A DNA stretch of 5,125 nucleotides from an uncultured Terrimonas sp. (GTDB lineage Bacteria > Bacteroidota > Bacteroidia > Chitinophagales > Chitinophagaceae): NCBI GenBank assembly GCA_946886925.1, contig CAMPJQ010000248.1:1-5125 (forward strand), read 5' to 3'. The translations under genes and the position numbers were made by a program. Positions 1 to 5,125 of this stretch are shown here, in pieces (position 1 is the stretch's first letter; each line of letters starts with the position of its first letter). The notes below the pieces were generated by a model that did no database searches, was not told the DNA's origin, and saw only the letters and a list, made by a program, of their open reading frames with translations.

Positions 1-27
1 TCATGCTACCTGACCTGTGAGAATTAT

Positions 28-35
28 TACCTTTG
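28..35 (+). promoter_or_regulatory. Probable Bacteroidota -7 promoter element (TACCTTTG)
   Basis: The octamer TACCTTTG matches the Bacteroidota housekeeping sigma factor -7 consensus TAnnTTTG exactly. It lies 41 bases upstream of the ATG at 77, which would give a 5' leader of roughly 30-35 bases. The expected -33 TTG element is not clear: only CTG triplets occur at about 10-12 and 15-17, so the upstream half is weak or absent. An octamer with six fixed positions can occur by chance, so the call rests mainly on its position directly before a gene. No Shine-Dalgarno sequence is present between this element and the start codon, which is usual in this phylum. Confidence 0.5.
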
Positions 36-76
36 CGCCGCTTTTATTATTGATATTGTTTTAAGTACATCATTTT

Positions 77-1333
77 ATGGCAGATATTTTTGAAAGACTG
101 ACAAGTAATTACGGGCCTTTGGGCCAGCATCGCGAACGGGCACACGGCTATTTCGCCTTCCCTAAATTAGATGGAGAAATTGACAGCCACATGAAATTCC
201 GTGGAAAAGATATGATCGTATGGAGCCTGAATAATTATCTCGGACTTGCCAATCATCCGCAGGTACGCAAAACGGATGCCGAAGCTGCTGCACAGTTTGG
301 ACTGGCCCTGCCAATGGGCGCCCGTATGATGAGCGGCAATACAAATTATCATGAACAATTAGAAAGTGAGCTTGCGGAATTTGTGCGAAAGGAGGATGCT
401 GTTTTACTGAACTATGGCTACCAGGGTATGGTGAGCATCATAGATGTATTGTGCAGCCGCCATGATGTGATAGTATATGATGCGGAAAGCCATGCCTGTA
501 TTATTGACGGAGTAAGGTTACATGCAGGACAAAGATTTGTATACAAACACAACAATTTAACAGACCTTGAAAAACAGTTGCAGCGTGCAGAAGTGCTAAT
601 TAAAAAACAAGATGCGGGAGGTATACTGGTTATTACAGAAGGCGTGTTTGGCATGGCCGGCGACCAGGGAAAACTAAAAGAGATCACCGCGCTTAAAGAT
701 AAATATTCATTCAGGTTACTGGTGGATGATGCACATGGATTTGGCACATTGGGCAAAACCGGCGCCGGGGCGGGCGAAGAACAGGGTGTTCAGGATAAGA
801 TTGATCTTTACTTTTCTACTTTCGCCAAATCAATGGCCTCAATCGGAGCTTTTGTTGCAGGTGATAAGCCCATCGTTGACTATATTCGTTATAATATCCG
901 AAGCCAGATCTTTGCCAAAAGCCTTCCTATGCCTTTGGTTCTGGGCAATCTTAAACGTCTTGAATTGTTGCGCTCACATCCCGAATTAAAAGAGCGGCTA
1001 TGGCAAAATGCTCTTTCTCTTCAGCAGGGATTAAAAAACAAGGGATTTGATATTGGCAACACCGACTCTGTTGTTACTCCCATATATATGAAAGGGGGTG
1101 TGGAAGAAGCCACCGCAATGGTAATGGACCTCAGGGAAAACTATGGTATTTTTTGTTCTATCGTGGTGTACCCTGTTATTCCAAAAGGTCATATTATTTA
1201 TCGTCTTATTCCTACCTCCGTGCACACGCAGGAAGATATTGAGCATACGCTGGACGCATTTGATGAGACCAAGAAAAAATTAGATATTGGTCTTTACAAA
1301 GTAGCTGAAATTCCCGCGATGGCTGAAGTATAA
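77..1333 (+). CDS. Serine palmitoyltransferase-like PLP-dependent alpha-oxoamine synthase
   Basis: This is a complete 418-residue fold-type I PLP enzyme of the alpha-oxoamine synthase family (serine palmitoyltransferase, BioF, Kbl). It should act in the cytoplasm, condensing an amino acid with a fatty acyl thioester, with loss of CO2, to form a long-chain 3-keto base. Visible active-site features are His139 in ESHACIIDG (expected to stack on the PLP ring), Glu188 in TEGVFGMAGD, Asp217 and His220 in VDDAHGFG (cofactor binding), Lys251 in STFAKSMAS (the Schiff-base lysine) and Arg376 in IIYRLIPTS (aligned by motif with the substrate-carboxylate arginine). The length and the FGMAGD variant fit the serine palmitoyltransferase branch better than Kbl or BioF, which are usually shorter. 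In Bacteroidota such enzymes start sphingolipid synthesis with serine or sulfonolipid synthesis with cysteate, and I cannot separate the two here. The start is firm because an in-frame TAA at 62-64 leaves ATG 77 as the first start codon. The next downstream gene is convergent, so it is the last gene of its transcript. Confidence 0.88.
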   Translation: MADIFERLTSNYGPLGQHRERAHGYFAFPKLDGEIDSHMKFRGKDMIVWSLNNYLGLANHPQVRKTDAEAAAQFGLALPMGARMMSGNTNYHEQLESELAEFVRKEDAVLLNYGYQGMVSIIDVLCSRHDVIVYDAESHACIIDGVRLHAGQRFVYKHNNLTDLEKQLQRAEVLIKKQDAGGILVITEGVFGMAGDQGKLKEITALKDKYSFRLLVDDAHGFGTLGKTGAGAGEEQGVQDKIDLYFSTFAKSMASIGAFVAGDKPIVDYIRYNIRSQIFAKSLPMPLVLGNLKRLELLRSHPELKERLWQNALSLQQGLKNKGFDIGNTDSVVTPIYMKGGVEEATAMVMDLRENYGIFCSIVVYPVIPKGHIIYRLIPTSVHTQEDIEHTLDAFDETKKKLDIGLYKVAEIPAMAEV

Positions 1334-1428
1334 ATCACAACTTCCTTTTTTATAAATGCGGTACGATGGCAGCACACGAAAGTATGCAACGCCCGGTGGG
1401 AGCCGGTATATTCAATACAACACGTCAT

Positions 1429-2289
1429 TTATTTTTTAGATAGTGGCGTTAGGGTAACGGCTCCAACAAACATTTCCGCACCTTCGGATTGAATTTGTAT
1501 ACGGCCTTTTGATGGTATTGTATTGATGGCTTCATTTACCGGTATGCCGTTAAGCAGCACGGATATAGCGTTCCCGTTGGCCACGATCTCAAGGCTGTTC
1601 CACTTTCCCACAGGATTTTCAACATCTTTTGCTCCACGAAAGTCTTTTATGTCTTTCCAGGCGGCATCGCGGCCCCACCAGTTGATGCGTCCTCCGTTAA
1701 TGGTAACAGGTTTACCACCGGGCTCATAAAGCCAGGAGCCATTTTGTTGTTCTTTTGCTACCGGGCAGGTAATGGCGAACTTTTCCGTTTTATCTCCCAC
1801 CACAAGAAGATCGCCTGTTCCGCCTTCAATGATCTGGCATTCTATTCCATGCATCCAGGTACCATTATATCCGCCATCCTTACCCGTAGAATGTATGAGT
1901 ACACCATTGTCTCTCGCATTTTCAAGCCTTGGCGCCCATGTTTTTTCTCCCCATTTGAATGATATAACCAGTTTATAATTTTCATAGGTTTCTGTCGTAG
2001 TAATGCAGCCAAACTCCTCACCGGAAATCCGGATCATGCCTCCTGCTACGGTAAATACCTTTTGAGGATCGTTATCGCGTCCCCGGTCTTTAAGGAATGT
2101 ATACCAGCCCTTAAGGTTTTTGCCGTTGAACAGTTTAACGGGAGGATGCTCTTTTTGATCGTTGCCATTTTGAACCGCTGTTGCTGTTTCCACAAAATTA
2201 CTTACCGGTATGGCTGATGTCAATACTATGAAGACAAGAAGAATGTGCATTCTCTTTTTCATGAGAAGTAAAATCATATTTCGGTACAT
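1429..2289 (-). CDS. Secreted DUF1080 (3-keto-disaccharide hydrolase family) protein
   Basis: This 286-residue protein is a single-domain member of DUF1080 (PF06439), a concanavalin-like beta-sandwich family. Some members hydrolyse 3-keto-glycosides, but many are uncharacterised. Family landmarks appear in order: LFNGKNLKGW (53-62), NARDNGVLIHSTG (124-136), IECQIIEGGTGDLL (149-162), NGNAISVLLNGIP (238-250) and the closing GRIQIQSEGAEMFVGAVTL (262-280). A signal peptide is clear: basic KKR (11-13), a hydrophobic core at about 16-28, and an Ala-Thr-Ala site ending near residue 38. No lipobox cysteine is visible, so the mature protein is probably soluble in the periplasm. The coordinates use the longest start (ATG at 2289). 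The ATG at 2262 (Met10) gives a more typical signal peptide beginning MKKRMH and may be the true start; Met5 and Met14 are further options. The gene begins 10 bases after the stop of the upstream cytochrome/HEAT gene, so the two are very likely cotranscribed. The family assignment is secure; activity and substrate are inferred. Confidence 0.87.
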   Translation of the reverse strand: MYRNMILLLMKKRMHILLVFIVLTSAIPVSNFVETATAVQNGNDQKEHPPVKLFNGKNLKGWYTFLKDRGRDNDPQKVFTVAGGMIRISGEEFGCITTTETYENYKLVISFKWGEKTWAPRLENARDNGVLIHSTGKDGGYNGTWMHGIECQIIEGGTGDLLVVGDKTEKFAITCPVAKEQQNGSWLYEPGGKPVTINGGRINWWGRDAAWKDIKDFRGAKDVENPVGKWNSLEIVANGNAISVLLNGIPVNEAINTIPSKGRIQIQSEGAEMFVGAVTLTPLSKK

Positions 2290-2299
2290 GTATTGCTTA

Positions 2300-5125
2300 T
2301 TAATGACTTTTCAGTTGACCGAGTCCGTTGGGTAAAGCAGTAAGATAAACGATTAAATCAGACAGATCCTCAATGGTTAATATTTTATCCAGTCCCGGTG
2401 GCATCATGGAAATACGCTGTGGTTCAATGCTGATGACACCGGCTCGTGCAACCCGGACCCTGGATCCCGGTCCTTCAGCTACTATAATGGCATCCGGCAA
2501 TTGTTCTGTAATTATACCAGTATATGTATTCGTTTGGGTTACTACTTTAACGGTTTCATGCTCACGTGCAAAACTGGCGCCCGGAAAAAGTATCGCTTCA
2601 AGTATATCATGCCGGGAACGAATTTCTCCGATATTCGTGAGATCAGGACCAAAATTGCCTCCCTCCGCCCCTACAGCATGACAGGTAAAACAGGTAGCTT
2701 TCCCAAAAAAAAGTTGCCGGCCATTTAATATATCCCCTCTTTTAAGCTTTGCTTCCAACTGCTGTAACTGCAACAGGCGGGCAGATTGTTTTCTATGAAG
2801 CGTTTCCATAAGCGGTTTTGCCATAACCTGCACACTTGCGGGATATGCGTCAAATAGTTTTTGCAGATCCTGTACAGGCAGGTTATCCAGCCGGTCTGTA
2901 GCAGTTAACAGAGCGGAAACCAGCGCCTTTCCCGTTGCTTCATTTGTGTTGCCATCAAACGTATTGACCAAACCGGGCAGTAAAAAATCATCTGCGTGTT
3001 CAACCTGTTCTTTTGCCAGCGTAAGCAATTGTACATCACTCATGTTGGCCTGCCCAAGCAACCGCAACGCCGATTGCCGCACGGGCAACTCCTGCCCGGC
3101 ACCCATATATTTTAGCAATATCAAAAATTCGGCATCCGAGAGTTTTGCCGCCGACTTTATTCTTGCACTGAAGGCTTTAAGCCGGAAAGCAACGGTCAAT
3201 GCCGTATCTTGTATGATTTGATTCAATGTATTATTTAATAAGGATATACCCCGCGACTCTATTAAACCCAGCACTTCTAAACGAATACGCAGATCAGCAT
3301 CTTTTAACAGATTGCTGAGGGCACTAACCCACACGGCCGGTAGTTCCTTCACGGAGCAGCCGGAAATGACTTCCATAAGAAACAATTTACGTGCTGCAGG
3401 AGTAGCCTCCTGATTCAGCTGCCGTGCCATTGTATTTTGTAACGGTATACTATTACAGAAAGATAAGAGGAGTTCCCGCACAGCCAACAGATCAGCCTCT
3501 GGCAGGTCTGCCAACTGCAATCTTGATTGTATAAAATCCGTTACAACATCGTTCCATTCAGGATGATGACCCGCAACCCATATACCGGTATTTCGCAGTA
3601 CGGTATCGGCACTGGTCAAAAAAGCCGTTAAATGATCCTTATGCAGGGGAGTGCCATCCATCTGATCGAGTGCGATCATTGCCACCCTGCATATATCTGC
3701 AGAAGAGTTATAGAGTGCCTTCAATAATGGATCTGGTTTACCCAGGGTAATGAGGGCATATATGATGGCATGTTCCGTAAAACGGTCGTTAGGGTTTAAA
3801 ACAGCATTGAGCAGGGCGTCTATGCATCGTTCATCGCCAATTTCACCCAACGCCGTTGCCGATTGCCGCCGCGCAGACGGCTCATCTTCCTGCACCATTT
3901 TCATTAGTTTATCAACCGCAGTTCTGTCTTTTGCCAGCCCCAGCGCACGGGCGGCTGCAATACGCACCATTACACTTGTATCTTCCAGCGCAAGCCTAAC
4001 GTCGTTCATTGCATTCGCAGAACGGATACGGCTAAGCGCAAAAACAACTGCCGTACGCAATTCTTCATCCCGGGGCTGAGGCATTTTTCGTAATGCATTA
4101 ACAGCGGCTTCACCGCTTAGTACCAGTTGTTCTATAACATTATCCCTAACGGCAATGCGGGGATCATCCAGGTATTTTACAAGGGCTTCGGCACTCATTT
4201 GGGTAAAGTCTGTTTGTTTACCCCAGGCATCTGCTGCCACTGGTGCGCCTGTTTTTCGAATGCGATAAATGCCCCCCATAATATTCGTTTTTGCCACTAC
4301 CGAAAGCGGGCATCCGGCAATGAACCAGCCCCCTGTATTTACCACCAACAGGCTGCCATCTGCATCCTCAAGTACATCAGTAGGATGCATATCCAAACTG
4401 TCGGATTGCATAAAGGGTTCATCGAGGGTACGGTAGGTAGCGCCATCGGGTATAACAATGTGCCGCATTACCCGCCCTGTATTGAACTGGGCGCTAAAAA
4501 GATTTCCTTTGCTTTCCTGTCCAAATGATGACCCGCGATACCGCATTAAACCGGCGTGTGATACCCGGGCCAGCTTTGTCATTACGGGCATAAGGCTGCC
4601 CGTTAGCTTCAGGTGGTCCTGTTCAATTGCTTCCTGTGGCTTGGGATAAACACCACCTTCAACCCAATGCATCAGCGCATCCCTGAATCCTTCCTTCGGA
4701 TCGGTGAAATAGGTCATCGTGCCAATTGTTTCACCCGACGGCATAAAGATCAGTTCAATCGTATTATCAAAGCCGCCGCCGGATACAGACTCCAGCCCTG
4801 TTCCATCCGGACGGCAACGCCATATCCTCGCGCTTTTTCCTTTCAGTGAATCCCCTTCCTTTGTTTTAATATTGAATCCGCGCCGTGCATCTGTCATATA
4901 TAGCCAGCCATCGGGGCCAAGAAAAGGTCCGCCAAGGGTAGCGGCATTGTGATTCAATGTCCAGCCTGTGAGTATCACTTCCCGTTCGTTGGCAGTGCCA
5001 TCGCCATCTGTATCGGTAAACCGGAGCAGATCGGGCGGTGCAGCTACATATAGACTGCCCTGGTAAAAAGCCGCTCCCATCGGGTAAGCTATTTTATCAG
5101 CGAATATCCTGCTGCTATCATACAC
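2300..5125 (-). CDS. PVC-type propeller/HEAT-repeat protein with C-terminal CxxCH heme domain (N-terminus cut off)
   Basis: At least 941 residues are present, and the reading frame runs off the right edge. The first codon in the window is GTG, but it is most likely an internal valine. Residues 1 to about 290 resemble the membrane-bound dehydrogenase-like beta-propeller of Planctomycetota/Verrucomicrobiota proteins (TIGR02604 type). They include a calcium-loop-like DTDGDGTANERE (38-49), GPFLGPDGWLYMTDARRGF (66-84), NTGGWFIAGCP (263-273) and GGIYRIRKTGAP (284-295). From about 311 to 475 there are HEAT-like helical repeats, such as VRIAAARALGLA (387-398) and ARRQSATALGEIGD (418-431), with more divergent helical sequence continuing to about 790. 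The C-terminus (about 795-935) is a cytochrome c domain of the TIGR02603 type: CFTCH binds heme (Cys812, Cys815, His816), and a methionine in SMMPPGL (907 or 908) is the likely distal ligand. Heme attachment to CxxCH implies export, so a signal peptide should lie in the missing part, probably around 80-130 residues. It probably passes electrons from an oxidised substrate to the heme, but the substrate is unknown. The DUF1080 gene follows 10 bases downstream. Confidence 0.87.
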   Translation of the reverse strand: MYDSSRIFADKIAYPMGAAFYQGSLYVAAPPDLLRFTDTDGDGTANEREVILTGWTLNHNAATLGGPFLGPDGWLYMTDARRGFNIKTKEGDSLKGKSARIWRCRPDGTGLESVSGGGFDNTIELIFMPSGETIGTMTYFTDPKEGFRDALMHWVEGGVYPKPQEAIEQDHLKLTGSLMPVMTKLARVSHAGLMRYRGSSFGQESKGNLFSAQFNTGRVMRHIVIPDGATYRTLDEPFMQSDSLDMHPTDVLEDADGSLLVVNTGGWFIAGCPLSVVAKTNIMGGIYRIRKTGAPVAADAWGKQTDFTQMSAEALVKYLDDPRIAVRDNVIEQLVLSGEAAVNALRKMPQPRDEELRTAVVFALSRIRSANAMNDVRLALEDTSVMVRIAAARALGLAKDRTAVDKLMKMVQEDEPSARRQSATALGEIGDERCIDALLNAVLNPNDRFTEHAIIYALITLGKPDPLLKALYNSSADICRVAMIALDQMDGTPLHKDHLTAFLTSADTVLRNTGIWVAGHHPEWNDVVTDFIQSRLQLADLPEADLLAVRELLLSFCNSIPLQNTMARQLNQEATPAARKLFLMEVISGCSVKELPAVWVSALSNLLKDADLRIRLEVLGLIESRGISLLNNTLNQIIQDTALTVAFRLKAFSARIKSAAKLSDAEFLILLKYMGAGQELPVRQSALRLLGQANMSDVQLLTLAKEQVEHADDFLLPGLVNTFDGNTNEATGKALVSALLTATDRLDNLPVQDLQKLFDAYPASVQVMAKPLMETLHRKQSARLLQLQQLEAKLKRGDILNGRQLFFGKATCFTCHAVGAEGGNFGPDLTNIGEIRSRHDILEAILFPGASFAREHETVKVVTQTNTYTGIITEQLPDAIIVAEGPGSRVRVARAGVISIEPQRISMMPPGLDKILTIEDLSDLIVYLTALPNGLGQLKSH

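Noticed and set aside
1..20. End of an upstream gene or a regulatory repeat in the first 20 bases
   Set aside because: The stretch is too short to show a frame, and I see no convincing inverted repeat or -33 element in it.
418..756. Open frame of 112 codons on the minus strand inside the transferase gene
   Set aside because: It is antisense to the conserved core of the PLP enzyme, including the His139 and Glu188 motifs, and its translation is low-complexity and unlike any family I know.
1393..1406. Possible terminator hairpin CCGG-TGGGAG-CCGG between the convergent genes
   Set aside because: The stem is only four base pairs, flanking bases do not extend it, and no T-tract follows on either strand.
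3750..4079. Long open frames on the plus strand opposite the HEAT-repeat region (also at 2373-2681 and 4127-4528)
   Set aside because: Their translations have no recognisable domain, and they lie antisense to a frame with clear HEAT and cytochrome landmarks. They are best explained as by-products of that gene's codon usage.
5123..5125. GTG at the right edge as the true start of the propeller/HEAT/heme protein
   Set aside because: The protein would lack the signal peptide needed for a CxxCH heme protein and would begin in the middle of a propeller domain. Related proteins have further sequence before this point, so it is read as an internal valine.

Overview
The window looks like chromosomal DNA of a Bacteroidota bacterium, probably from the Chitinophagaceae or a relative. 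The family-level placement is inference from protein character, and no search was run. The supports are a Bacteroidota-style -7 element (TACCTTTG, fitting TAnnTTTG), A/T-rich leaders without Shine-Dalgarno sites, a serine palmitoyltransferase-like enzyme of the kind used for sphingolipids or sulfonolipids in this phylum, and exported DUF1080 and CxxCH/HEAT proteins common in Bacteroidota and Planctomycetota/Verrucomicrobiota.

Layout: bases 1-76 are a short promoter/leader region. Bases 77-1333 (+) encode a complete PLP-dependent alpha-oxoamine synthase, most likely serine palmitoyltransferase or the related cysteate acyltransferase. Bases 1334-1428 are a short gap between convergent genes with no clear terminator. 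On the minus strand lie two genes in one apparent transcription unit. The first is a large protein cut off at the right edge (5125 down to 2300), with a beta-propeller dehydrogenase-like domain, HEAT repeats and a C-terminal CxxCH cytochrome c domain. Ten bases downstream of it is a secreted DUF1080 protein (2289 down to 1429).

How they may work together: the plus-strand gene makes the long-chain base of a membrane lipid and has no evident link to the other two. The minus-strand pair is probably exported. One partner carries a dehydrogenase-like propeller joined to a c-type heme, and the other belongs to a family (PF06439) tied to hydrolysis of 3-keto-glycosides. An oxidise-then-hydrolyse route for glycosides in the periplasm is a reasonable hypothesis, but the substrate cannot be read from the sequence. 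I found no mobile element, CRISPR array, RNA gene or notable repeat. Apart from this pair, the window looks like an ordinary genomic region.
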